Assembly (NCBI GenBank): GCA_945874155.1
Contig: CAMCFO010000015.1
Span: forward strand, 1 to 58,858
DNA length: 58,858 nt
From: an uncultured Bacteroidales bacterium
GTDB lineage: Bacteria; Bacteroidota; Bacteroidia; Bacteroidales; UBA932
Direction of reading: 5' to 3'
Part shown: positions 45,268 to 53,401 of the stretch, one piece after another
How the letters are laid out: each line of letters begins with the position of its first letter
Numbering within the stretch: position 1 is the first letter of the stretch
Translations under genes and position numbers: made by a program
Notes under the pieces: model-generated
Database searches by the model: none
What the model was told of the DNA's origin: nothing
Seen by the model: only the letters and a program-made list of their open reading frames with translations

Positions 45268-46506
45268 ATGAAAGACGCAGTTATCATCCTTTGCGGAGGC
45301 GGTCCTGCCCCCGGAATGAATTCAGTATCAATGAGTGTTGCAAAGACCTTCCTTTCAAAAGGTTACAGGGTAATCGGCCTTCACGGCGGCTACTCCGGTC
45401 TGTTCAGCAAGAATGCACGCACCGAAGATCTCGATTTCTTCATCGCAGACCGTTTCTGGAACAGGGGCGGTTCCTATCTCGAAATGAGCCGTTTCAAGCC
45501 GACTGACAAGGATTTCGAAGAGAATTTCAACCTTGACCTCTTCAAGGACAACAACATCAAGCTTCTCGTTACCATAGGCGGCGACGACACAGCTTCCACT
45601 GCAAACAGGATTTCCAAATTCCTGGCTGCAAAGAACTATCCTATCGCCAACATCCACTGCCCGAAGACCATCGACAACGACCTTCCTCTCCCTGCCAATG
45701 CTCCGACTTTCGGCTACAATTCTGCGAAGAATGAGGGCGCACACCTTGCAAGGACCATCTACGAGGATGCACGCACTTCCGGCAACTGGCTTGTAATCAG
45801 CGCAATGGGCCGCACCTGCGGTTCTTTGGCACTCGGTATCGGCGAGGCAACCCACTGCCCTATGACCATCATTCCGGAGATGTTCAACAAGACCAAGATG
45901 ACCCTCGACAAGATTATCCGCCTGTCCATCTCCGCCATCCTCAAGAGGAAGATTATGGGAGTGAACTACGGTACCATCGTAGCAGCTGAAGGTCTTTTCC
46001 ACGATGCAGGTGTGGCTCAGGAAGCCGTTGACGCAGGTATCCACTTCACTTATGACGACCACGGACATCCTGAACTCGGCAAGATTTCCAAGGCTGTGCT
46101 CTTCAACGACCTCCTCGAAAAGAAATTCAAGGAAATCAAATTGAAGGTAAAGAGCCGCCCAGTGGAAATCGGCTACGACGTGCGCTGCCAGGACCCTGTG
46201 GCATACGACCTCACCTACTGCACAGAGCTTGCAATGGGCGTTTACCAGCTCTTCAGCGAGGGCAAGACAGGATGTATGGTCTATGTGGATGCATACGGCA
46301 ATGTTTCTCCACTCTATCTTGCTGACCTTCAGGACCCTGAGACCGGAAAGATTCCTCCTCGCGTGGTGGACATCAACGCCGGCACAGCGCAGAACTACTA
46401 CAAGTATATCGCACACTATATCACTCCTGCAGATTACGAAGCAGTCAAGGCTCTCGGCATTGCAGACCCTGAGACTTACGATTTCGCAAAGATTCTGGAG
46501 TGGTAA
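45268..46506 (+). CDS. pyrophosphate-dependent 6-phosphofructokinase
   Basis: A 412-residue phosphofructokinase. The motif GGDD (104-107) in place of the ATP-type GGDG, and PKTIDND (132-138) for catalysis, are marks of PPi-using enzymes. Other family segments are ILCGGGPAPGMNS, NSAKNEGA and AMGRTCGSLAL. It phosphorylates fructose 6-phosphate reversibly with pyrophosphate in glycolysis. Codon usage is strikingly biased, as expected for a highly expressed gene. A strong terminator follows. Confidence 0.92.
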   Translation: MKDAVIILCGGGPAPGMNSVSMSVAKTFLSKGYRVIGLHGGYSGLFSKNARTEDLDFFIADRFWNRGGSYLEMSRFKPTDKDFEENFNLDLFKDNNIKLLVTIGGDDTASTANRISKFLAAKNYPIANIHCPKTIDNDLPLPANAPTFGYNSAKNEGAHLARTIYEDARTSGNWLVISAMGRTCGSLALGIGEATHCPMTIIPEMFNKTKMTLDKIIRLSISAILKRKIMGVNYGTIVAAEGLFHDAGVAQEAVDAGIHFTYDDHGHPELGKISKAVLFNDLLEKKFKEIKLKVKSRPVEIGYDVRCQDPVAYDLTYCTELAMGVYQLFSEGKTGCMVYVDAYGNVSPLYLADLQDPETGKIPPRVVDINAGTAQNYYKYIAHYITPADYEAVKALGIADPETYDFAKILEW

Positions 46507-46526
46507 TATATCCATAGTTTTCAGAT

Positions 46527-46564
46527 ACGGGGCGGACCATTCAGACTTTGGTCGCCCCGTTTTC
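46527..46564 (+). terminator. intrinsic terminator of the phosphofructokinase gene
   Basis: ACGGGGCGGACCA (46527-46539) pairs with TGGTCGCCCCGT (46549-46560) with one imperfection, followed by TTTT. It separates the core block from the accessory genes on the right. Confidence 0.85.
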
Positions 46565-46600
46565 TCATAGAGAACTATTGACCCCCAAACAGTCCGCATT

Positions 46601-47698
46601 ATGATAGGAATAGCAGAAACATTGGCACACCAGCTCAGAGGAGTTGCATTTGCATATTTCGCCATCGCCTCCTACAGATTCTTTCATGTGAGAAAACGGA
46701 GCAGGCGATTCTATTTGCTGTTTCTCTGCACCTTGTGGATTGCTGCCGGCTTCTTCAAAGATTCAGTCTTCCTCTCCGACTACTTCAGCCAGAGTGATAA
46801 TCTGAATGTCGCGATGTCGCTTTTGGATCTGAGTTCCTTCCCGATAATCTGTGCGTTTCTGCTGGAAGTCGTTCGCCCCGGAGCGGTGAAAAACAGTATG
46901 TGGATTTCCGAAACCGCTGTCATTCTGCTCCTTTCTCTGCTTTACATCCCATTTCCGTATCCGGCTCTGGAAATCGCGGTATATATCATTTCCTATTCCA
47001 TAGCCCTGTCAGGAATAACTGCTATGATTGTCTTTTCGGTCAGATACGGCAAATATCTTTCGGACAACTTTTCATACAAGGAGAATATGGAAGTTCGCTG
47101 GGCTGTGGTGACCGGATTATGCTGGTTCCTGCAACTTGTTATATTCGCCTTGGCCTTCGCTCCAGCAACCTGGCTCGGAGAATCCCTTTTCATTGTATCT
47201 TCCCTGATAATATGGACCATTCTTTTCTATTATGTGAAACGGCAGAGAACTGTCAGAATACAGTGGAGCAGCCCAGAAGACGGGAAGGATGAGCCGGAAG
47301 ATAGTGCATCAAACGATTTTTCTGAATCAATCATCCGCAATATCGAGCTGAGCATAGCTCCGAAACTTGCAGTATGTATGCAGGAAGACAAAATCTATCT
47401 CAACCCCAAACTCAAGCTGGGCGACCTTGCAGCTGCTGTCGGGACCAATGTGAAATACCTGACATACTATCTCCAGCATTCTCTCGGCAGTTCATTCTAC
47501 GATTACATCAATTCCTTCCGTGTCGAGGAGGCCTGCCGGATTATAAGGGAGATGAAAAGCAGCGGAAGAATCAATATGACAGATGTGGCGACCAGGAGCG
47601 GCTTCAATTCCGTATCGTCTTTCAACCGCTATTTCTTCAAGATAATGTCGATTTCACCAAAGGCATTCTACACTGACGAGGTGAGGAAAGGAAAGTGA
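46601..47698 (+). CDS. membrane-anchored AraC-type regulator
   Basis: A 365-residue protein. Residues about 1-210 have six to seven hydrophobic segments (for example LFLCTLWIAAGFF, ISETAVILLLSLLYIPF, LFIVSSLIIWTILFYYV). After a charged linker, the C-terminal 100 residues form an AraC-family double HTH (LGDLAAAVGTNVKYLTYYLQ, MTDVATRSGFNSVSSFNRYFFK, ISPKAFY). Such membrane AraC proteins are common in Bacteroidota and probably sense envelope or external signals; the ligand is unknown. It is immediately upstream of the leukocidin-like lipoprotein genes and is the obvious candidate to control them. Confidence 0.85.
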   Translation: MIGIAETLAHQLRGVAFAYFAIASYRFFHVRKRSRRFYLLFLCTLWIAAGFFKDSVFLSDYFSQSDNLNVAMSLLDLSSFPIICAFLLEVVRPGAVKNSMWISETAVILLLSLLYIPFPYPALEIAVYIISYSIALSGITAMIVFSVRYGKYLSDNFSYKENMEVRWAVVTGLCWFLQLVIFALAFAPATWLGESLFIVSSLIIWTILFYYVKRQRTVRIQWSSPEDGKDEPEDSASNDFSESIIRNIELSIAPKLAVCMQEDKIYLNPKLKLGDLAAAVGTNVKYLTYYLQHSLGSSFYDYINSFRVEEACRIIREMKSSGRINMTDVATRSGFNSVSSFNRYFFKIMSISPKAFYTDEVRKGK

Positions 47699-47754
47699 TT
47701 TTTCCGTCAAATTCCGAAAATTCTGAACCCATTTCCGAAAACGGAAATCAAGTA

Positions 47755-47786
47755 CTTGCACAGCAAATCTTGCCTCCATACTTTTG
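47755..47786 (+). promoter_or_regulatory. promoter of the leukocidin-like lipoprotein cluster
   Basis: CTTG (47755-47758), 20 bases and TACTTTTG (47779-47786) match the TTTG-N19-21-TAnnTTTG pattern well. The start of transcription near 47793 leaves a leader of about 20 bases before ATG 47812 and excludes the longer frame from 47695. Confidence 0.7.
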
Positions 47787-47811
47787 CAGCAGATTTTTTC
47801 AGAATGCTTTT

Positions 47812-49671
47812 ATGAAAACATTTATCAGAACTATGGCGTTGGCGGGAGCGATAGCTCTTGCGGCCTGCAATAAAGAAGAAATTCCGGCACCCGCGCCGGG
47901 TGACAACAGTTCCTCCCAGGTCAAGTACGACCTTGAAGACAAACTCATTCCGACTGTATATTATACTTCGGGAAGTTCAGTGGAAGAATTCAGGGAGACA
48001 ATGCAATTACGTTCAGCCGTTACTGCCGGATCAGCAGAAGAAGCTGATATGATAGTGGTGGAGTCCTCTGAACTTGAAGCCAACAGGGAGCTTCTGAGCA
48101 AGGCTTGGGAAGACGGGAAAATGATAGTCGAACTCTTGCCGAACAACAAGAAGCATTACGATTTCTGGAAAAGCATAGGAGCTCCGGTCTATCTGCTTCC
48201 GGAGGAGGAAAGCAATGACCTGCTTTTCCTTGCAATGCACGAATACGAGTGTTACCAGCTGCAGAATCCTTTCCTGCTCATGGATTTCAACCCCAACACC
48301 AATGTTGAACCGGATGAGAATGCCAGCGAAACCACTGACCAGGATGAGTTGAAAGAAGGTAACTATGACGCAATAGTTGTTGAAATAGAGAAGACAGCAG
48401 AATATCTGAACACGAAGTTCGCATCCTTTGTGGATTGGGCAAATGAGAATATGCCTTCAGTGGGCCCACTCACAAAAGCCGGCTCCTCTTCCTTCGATGG
48501 AGACCTGTCAAAGAGAATTGCAGACAGCAAGTTCAGCCAGCATATCACCAAAACCCTTACGGTCGGGGCCGACGACTACCAGATCTGTAAGGTCATCGCG
48601 TCTCAGCCGGACAAGGTGAGCAGACATTCCACCATCGACCTGAACATCACAATCACGCCTTTGTATGCCTACCAGGACTGTAATCCTGCTTCGGTTGCCG
48701 GAGACTATTATTTCATCACTATGTATGTGCTCTCTCACAATGAACCGCTGTACGGACTCTACAAAGTTTGGCACGGTGCAGTCCGGACCTGGGCCCACGT
48801 ATTCTATAGTGACAAAATAGAGTTTCAGGCATTGCTGCAGAAAACTTCGAGTCTATATCCGGATATGACCGGAAGGGTAAGTTTCTTTGAGACTCCGAAA
48901 CCGACTTCCACCCAGAGCAGTACGAGCTACACGGTGGGATTCACCGGAAGCCTGAATGTGAATGGGCAGGGCGGCTATACAAATGGCAATCTGTCTGCTT
49001 CGCTTACGGTCGGAGGCTCGTTCAGCTGGAGCAACAGCCATTCAAGGACGGTCGCTGACCAGAGCATAGAAATGTCCACCACTTCCAACTTAGCTTCTGT
49101 CAAATACGATTTCATCACCAACAACGTCCAGTGGGAAGATGAAACCAAGGATGCAATCCCCGCAATAGCCAGGACCGACCAGAAATGCGAGGCCAGCTGG
49201 TGCTGGAGGGTGGCCGAAACCAAGGATGACGATGCTTCCGAATCATTTGTGTTCCGTCTTCTGCTCTTCCCTTACTATGGCTGCCAGTGGAGACACGCAA
49301 CCTGGGGTGCAGAAGGTGCCCGCAAGAGTGAATGTCTGCTTGCACCGCAGTTCAGGAATATGTATTTCCCGATTAACGTTCCGAATCGTCAGCGCAACGG
49401 AGTGATTGAGTTCAAGAATACTGCAAATCTATATGTGGCTGATTTCAAGATTATTGACACTAACGACAAAGTAATTGTCTCCACCGGTTCCGCCTACGAG
49501 AAGAATGCCGTAATCAGGTATCAGGTGCCTGTGGGAAAGTACCGCGTCATATATAATATCGTGAATGGAGACACAGGTAAAGTCACGGGAACATTCGGAT
49601 TCTCCGGCGTGGAGGTAGCTACTGCAAGAACATCTGAACTCTATCACGCTAACGCACAGAGAATCAGTTAA
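47812..49671 (+). CDS. lipoprotein with leukocidin-like C-terminal region
   Basis: From ATG 47812 it is a 619-residue lipoprotein: MKTFIRTMALAGAIALAAC supplies signal peptide and lipidated Cys19. Residues about 30-200 are unrecognised. From about 250 to the end it has a layout like Bacteroidota members of the leukocidin/hemolysin family: IDLNITITPLY, a GDYYFITMYV strand, W..EFQ region, then a Gly/Ser-rich amphipathic stretch (SYTVGFTGSLNVNGQGG and LSASLTVGGSFSWSNS) that could form a beta-hairpin stem, and IPAIARTDQ. This suggests a pore-forming or surface-binding protein. The match is by pattern, not by alignment. Confidence 0.6.
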   Translation: MKTFIRTMALAGAIALAACNKEEIPAPAPGDNSSSQVKYDLEDKLIPTVYYTSGSSVEEFRETMQLRSAVTAGSAEEADMIVVESSELEANRELLSKAWEDGKMIVELLPNNKKHYDFWKSIGAPVYLLPEEESNDLLFLAMHEYECYQLQNPFLLMDFNPNTNVEPDENASETTDQDELKEGNYDAIVVEIEKTAEYLNTKFASFVDWANENMPSVGPLTKAGSSSFDGDLSKRIADSKFSQHITKTLTVGADDYQICKVIASQPDKVSRHSTIDLNITITPLYAYQDCNPASVAGDYYFITMYVLSHNEPLYGLYKVWHGAVRTWAHVFYSDKIEFQALLQKTSSLYPDMTGRVSFFETPKPTSTQSSTSYTVGFTGSLNVNGQGGYTNGNLSASLTVGGSFSWSNSHSRTVADQSIEMSTTSNLASVKYDFITNNVQWEDETKDAIPAIARTDQKCEASWCWRVAETKDDDASESFVFRLLLFPYYGCQWRHATWGAEGARKSECLLAPQFRNMYFPINVPNRQRNGVIEFKNTANLYVADFKIIDTNDKVIVSTGSAYEKNAVIRYQVPVGKYRVIYNIVNGDTGKVTGTFGFSGVEVATARTSELYHANAQRIS

Positions 49672-49673
49672 AT

Positions 49674-49805
49674 ATGAAGCAAGTCAGGCAATATGTCAGC
49701 CCCTTCCTCGCTGATGTGGAAGTCCGTTGGGAGGGGCTGCTTGCAGGAAGCGGAGACTCTCCTGCGAGGGGTTATGAGGATTCGGTACTCGAAGATTTGG
49801 AATAG
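49674..49805 (+). CDS. small peptide gene between the two lipoproteins
   Basis: A 43-residue frame starting with ATG 2 bases after the upstream stop. It reads MKQVRQYVSPFLADVEVRWE, then GLLAGSG and an acidic tail ending LEDLE. The pattern (short basic start, Y-x-x-P, V/E-rich strand, LxxSG, acidic or Gly-rich tail) is recurrent among tiny Bacteroidota ORFs near fimbrillin-like and secreted-protein clusters. There is no signal peptide. It may be a precursor of a small peptide or a chaperone-like companion; function unknown. Confidence 0.55.
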   Translation: MKQVRQYVSPFLADVEVRWEGLLAGSGDSPARGYEDSVLEDLE

Positions 49806-49810
49806 GCAAT

Positions 49811-52036
49811 ATGATGAAATTCAATTATATAAGTTCTCTGATTGGAGCATTTAAGGTTTCGGGCAAAGCTATGCATGCGGGATTGTTGATGCTTTCGGGA
49901 ATATTGATCCTGAACGGATGTGTAAAGGAGAATTTGCCCCACAGTCCTCTTGAGCAGAGGCATACCGTCTGGCTCTGGTCATCCAAGCCTCAATTATCTG
50001 ACAATCAAGAAGAAACAACCAAAACACACTGGACCGGAGAGACCATCTTCTGGAGCGAAGGGGACAGAGTCAAGGTGGCAGCAAAGGGAGACGGCAGCTG
50101 GCTCTCGGAAGACGGTTCCCCTGCGGCTTCAGTTTCTCTGGTAAAATCGGAAAGTGCGGCAAAAGAAGACTGTGCCATAACCCGATTTAGCGTGCCGTCC
50201 GGATTTCTCGAGACAAGTCACGACAACTGGCAGTTCTTCGCTGTCTATCCGGCATCCTGTGTCACAGGTACTTGCACCACTTCTGGGGATGTTATCCCGG
50301 TGCGCATCCCGCAGGTGCAGATACCTGTCAGCAACGCATCCGTCCGCTCCTACGACCCCTCTGCCGACCTTCTTGTGGGCAAAACCGCAGAAATCCAAGA
50401 CCTTGCAGAAGGGGAGACCTACCAGATGCTCTGGGACAGGGCCGTGGCCCATCTGGACCTGAATTTCCTGAACCTCCCCGATGTGACTGCAGGAGAAAAA
50501 TTGATTTCAATACTCATACGTTCCGACCAGCCTCTCGTGAACAATTTTACCCTCACTGCGGACGGTTTGCTGGCTCTTCCCGAGACTCCCGGCACCGATA
50601 ATGTCCTGACCGTCCTCCAGCGTTCCGGCAACATAGTCCTCGATTTCGATGCCTCAATCCGCGACGTATGGCTATGCGTGCGTCCCTGCACCGTCACCGA
50701 CCTTACTTTTGAAATCCTCACGGACAAGGCCGTCTATGTGAAGAGCTGGAGCGGAATCAGCCGCACGTTTTCCCGAAACAGACGCAACACAATGAATGTC
50801 AATATGAAAGGAGCCGAACGCAAGGTCATATCCTCATCCGAATCGGCCACGGATTTCGTGAAGATTTACGATTTGAGCTTCGATGTTGACATACCTGAGG
50901 TGGAGCTCTGGGAAAGCGGAGGTTATACATTCAACAGCACTCCGGCTTCTGTAAAGAAAGCCATTGACCTTCATATAGAAGTCCTCCCGATTTATGTATT
51001 CGGCACCGAGTCCTATTCAGGTGACTATTACGGCATCAGCGGCTACTGCACCCTGCACAATGCGGATTTCTACAGGACCGTGGAGAGTTATCAGACAGGA
51101 AACTTTTCGCTGGATGCATACTACTGGTATATGAGCGAATACAAGCTTGAATTCCAACTGCTTTCGGCGGACGGGCAGGCGGTTTCCAATGAGAACACAG
51201 AATTCTTCATAACCCCCGAGCCGTCAACCACAATCTCAACCACGACCTACAAAAAGGGCTTCAAGTTCAGTCTTTCTCCCAAATTGACAATAGGCAGCAG
51301 ACAGAAAGAGGACAAACAGACACAGGAGCTGTCCTGGAAGACTTTTCTGATGGGCTTCATAGGATTCGGCTTCAGCTGGGACAACTCCTCCACGCAAAAC
51401 CTGCCCGACCAGGAAGTCAATATGGTTACGGGAACGCAGACGAGAAATGTGTCATACAAAATGCTGACAAACAATGACGAAAACGGCTTCGGCACAAGTT
51501 ATATTCCGACGGTGGCAAGGACTGACCAAAGGATGGATTTCAGCCTCGTATGGCATCTGAGGAGCGGGAACTTCTGCGCCAAAGACAACGATTTCGGGAA
51601 TATGGTACTCCAGGCCAGCATCACACCTATATATAAATCAGCAGTCTATGCAATGGATTCCAGGACGGCAGCAGTCAAAAAAGCCAGAGTGAGATACAGT
51701 CACCCAGCCCTCTCAGCCAGCCTCGACCTCCCCGGAATGAACCGCATCCCCGCAGGCAATGTCAAACTCAAGAACACCACGCGCAACACCCTCACGAATA
51801 TCTTGTTATACCGCAGCGGAGAGTATGGCATCAAATCCCCATACTGTTCCCCGGGCGGTGCATACAATCAGAACGAGCAGGCGGATATCCTGCTGCGCGA
51901 GGGAGAATACGACATAGTCTATGAACTCGTGGACCCGGACAGTCTGGACCCTGTGGGACGCTATATGATTCAGGGCGTGAAAATTACCGCCGACGGCACA
52001 GCTGAAACCTCGACAATCTATTCCATTGCCCTGTAG
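49811..52036 (+). CDS. lipoprotein fusing a fimbrillin-like domain to a leukocidin-like region
   Basis: A 741-residue protein. The signal region ends at the lipobox LILNGC (Cys about residue 37). Residues about 40-340 resemble the Mfa-like/fimbrillin type N-terminal fold of Bacteroidales (THWTGETIFWSEGDRVKV, VTDLTFEILT, SWSGISRTFSRNRRNTMNVN). From about 390 on it is parallel to the C-terminal half of the neighbour two genes upstream: IDLHIEVLPIYV, SGDYYGISGYCTLHN, LEFQLLS, YKKGFKFSLSPKLTIG, FGFSWDNSS, YIPTVARTDQ and IPAGNVKLKN. So the two genes share a domain but have different N-termini. A surface or cell-binding role is inferred. Confidence 0.6.
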   Translation: MMKFNYISSLIGAFKVSGKAMHAGLLMLSGILILNGCVKENLPHSPLEQRHTVWLWSSKPQLSDNQEETTKTHWTGETIFWSEGDRVKVAAKGDGSWLSEDGSPAASVSLVKSESAAKEDCAITRFSVPSGFLETSHDNWQFFAVYPASCVTGTCTTSGDVIPVRIPQVQIPVSNASVRSYDPSADLLVGKTAEIQDLAEGETYQMLWDRAVAHLDLNFLNLPDVTAGEKLISILIRSDQPLVNNFTLTADGLLALPETPGTDNVLTVLQRSGNIVLDFDASIRDVWLCVRPCTVTDLTFEILTDKAVYVKSWSGISRTFSRNRRNTMNVNMKGAERKVISSSESATDFVKIYDLSFDVDIPEVELWESGGYTFNSTPASVKKAIDLHIEVLPIYVFGTESYSGDYYGISGYCTLHNADFYRTVESYQTGNFSLDAYYWYMSEYKLEFQLLSADGQAVSNENTEFFITPEPSTTISTTTYKKGFKFSLSPKLTIGSRQKEDKQTQELSWKTFLMGFIGFGFSWDNSSTQNLPDQEVNMVTGTQTRNVSYKMLTNNDENGFGTSYIPTVARTDQRMDFSLVWHLRSGNFCAKDNDFGNMVLQASITPIYKSAVYAMDSRTAAVKKARVRYSHPALSASLDLPGMNRIPAGNVKLKNTTRNTLTNILLYRSGEYGIKSPYCSPGGAYNQNEQADILLREGEYDIVYELVDPDSLDPVGRYMIQGVKITADGTAETSTIYSIAL

Positions 52037-52683
52037 TCATAACGAACTTAATCTCCGTTCAATCAGAGTTTTATAGGCTGATTTCAAGTCTTCTGGGAGA
52101 AATGAGCAGTCAATGGTCTCAAACCATTTATCCTTATTGCTTATCATTCTTGACATTTCCCTCTCTGCTGTGATTTTAGAAACCCCTGATTGAACAAAAG
52201 CTTGCAGGAATGTTTCTTTGTTGAATCCCATTGTCTTGCCTCCAGCAAAGACGGGCATAGCCAATTCGTCCCTGTCGTATGGGTCCACCAGAAGCACTGC
52301 AAGGAGGTCGTACGCTGGAGAGAGATTGTATCCGTTCCCTGCATCAAGTAAGGAAAAATTCTTACAGTGCATATCCGAGTTGCCGGTAATCCAGCAGAAA
52401 AGGACAAGCTCCCAGAACCTTTGCACATCAAGGAAAGGCGCTTCTGAATGCTTGATAATAGTCTGTGCCAACTGTTCGTATGACCCAAGATATTTATGTT
52501 CAGTCAGCCTGTTTGTCAATTGGCACATATCGAGCATTGAGTATTTCTCCCCCTTCTTTCCCCTGTCCATTCTGAGGGTGATATACCCAAGTTCTCCGTC
52601 ACTGATTCAAAGCAGTAACCTTCCTCGGATTCCGTGATGATGCCGCAAAATACGTCCTTAATGAAAACTTTTCCTTTCTTCAT
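52037..52683 (-). pseudogene. hipA: hipA kinase remnant with internal deletion
   Basis: An ATG at 52683, overlapping the hipB stop by 2 bases, opens a HipA N-terminal-like frame (MKKGKVFIKDVFCGIITESE), but after about 30 codons it runs out of frame. The HipA C-terminal lobe then appears in another frame as ELGYITLRMDRGKKGEKYSM, LDMCQLTNRL and FCWITGNSDMHCKNFSLL (catalytic Asp/Asn) with SPAYDLLAV (metal-binding Asp), ending at 52037. The middle of the protein, including the ATP-binding N-lobe and phosphorylated loop, is missing. The toxin kinase is therefore dead. An internal ATG at 52570 leaves a 177-residue frame that may still be read. Confidence 0.75.
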
Positions 52684-52883
52684 AACTTATGTTCCATTTT
52701 GGCTGGCTTGAGTTCTTCTCCGAAGAGTTTCAGTACCATATTGACCTTGTTCAACTGAACAGTTGATTTGCCTCTCTCCAATTCGCGTACAAAGCGAAGT
52801 CCAACTCCTGCACGTTCGGCGAGTTCCACCTGCGTAAGCTTATACTGCTTTCGTTTTGCTTTAATGTGTTCTGGAATAGTCAT
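52680..52883 (-). CDS. hipB: HipB-like XRE antitoxin and autoregulator
   Basis: A 67-residue DNA-binding protein starting at ATG 52883. It has one XRE helix-turn-helix (HIKAKRKQYKLTQVELAERA, VGLRFVRELERGKSTVQLN), the type that partners HipA toxins. It ends with a basic tail that overlaps the start of the hipA remnant by four bases. The upstream region holds three palindromic operators and a TATATTTG promoter box, consistent with autorepression. With hipA damaged, the gene may survive as a lone regulator. Confidence 0.85.
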   Translation of the reverse strand: MTIPEHIKAKRKQYKLTQVELAERAGVGLRFVRELERGKSTVQLNKVNMVLKLFGEELKPAKMEHKL

Positions 52884-52887
52884 ATCA

Positions 52888-52983
52888 TACCCTTTAGGGT
52901 ACAAATATAGTAAAAATATTATAATTTGTACCACTACGGGTATAAATTTTGCAAAATCATCCTAATTCATACCCGTAAGGGTA
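52888..52983. promoter_or_regulatory. three HipB-type operators spaced by 41 bp
   Basis: The palindrome TACCC-N4-GGGTA occurs at 52888-52901 (TACCCTTTAGGGTA), 52929-52942 (one mismatch, TACCACTACGGGTA) and 52970-52983 (TACCCGTAAGGGTA). Start-to-start spacing is exactly 41 bp in both steps, four helical turns, so three dimers would sit on one DNA face. The first overlaps the expected transcript start of hipB and the second the -33 region. Resembles the multi-operator arrangement of hipBA in other bacteria. Confidence 0.8.
52902..52909 (-). promoter_or_regulatory. -7 promoter box of hipB
   Basis: On the minus strand TATATTTG matches TAnnTTTG exactly, directly upstream of the first operator and about 20 bases before the hipB ATG at 52883. 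Confidence 0.6.
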
Positions 52984-53058
52984 TCATTCTAACTGCTACC
53001 GGGTTAACTCTTGATACATCTTGAAAAGATGGGCTACTATGTCGGATTCGGTGGCATC

Positions 53059-53076
53059 TTTGGGGAAGTCCCCAAA
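53059..53076. promoter_or_regulatory. 18-bp palindrome upstream of the DUF4160/DUF2442 pair
   Basis: TTTGGGGAAGTCCCCAAA is a perfect inverted repeat with a 2-base centre. It lies about 85 bases before the DUF4160 gene and includes a TTTG that would serve as -33 box for a TAATATTTG-like -7 element ending at 53092. The second protein of the pair has an XRE HTH, so this is a plausible autoregulatory operator. Confidence 0.55.
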
Positions 53077-53151
53077 AATGTGATAATATTTGCAAAATAG
53101 TTGCAGGTAATAAAATAATTACCTTTATTTGCAAAAACAATGATAGATACT

Positions 53152-53391
53152 ATGCCTACGATTTTTATTTTATTTGGATTTAGATTTCTCTTTTATGCTA
53201 ATGACCACGAGCCTATTCATGTTCATGTAGTAAAAGGGAATATTCACGCTAAGTTTACAATCAATCCGGTGATATTGGTTGAAAATCACGGCTTGAAGCC
53301 CTCTGAAATTAAGATGGCTGAGTCTGTTATTGAAGAGAATGCCGAGATTATCGCTGAACACTGGAACAAGTTTTTTAATAACAATAAATAG
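53152..53391 (+). CDS. DUF4160 protein
   Basis: A 79-residue protein of the DUF4160 family, counted from ATG 53152 (MPTIFILFGFRFLFYAND), a better match to relatives than the ATG at 53140. The hallmark EPIHVHVVKGNIHAKF is present, as is the C-terminal helix with EHW. DUF4160 genes nearly always precede DUF2442 genes and the two are treated as a toxin-antitoxin-like pair; which is which is not settled. It ends 10 bases before its partner. Confidence 0.85.
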   Translation: MPTIFILFGFRFLFYANDHEPIHVHVVKGNIHAKFTINPVILVENHGLKPSEIKMAESVIEENAEIIAEHWNKFFNNNK

Positions 53392-53401
53392 TAATTGCCT
53401 T

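Noticed and set aside
45355..46665. Antisense frame of 436 codons over the phosphofructokinase gene
   Set aside because: Strong codon bias of the phosphofructokinase gene leaves the reverse strand free of stops; it is Val/Cys/His-rich and has no domain.
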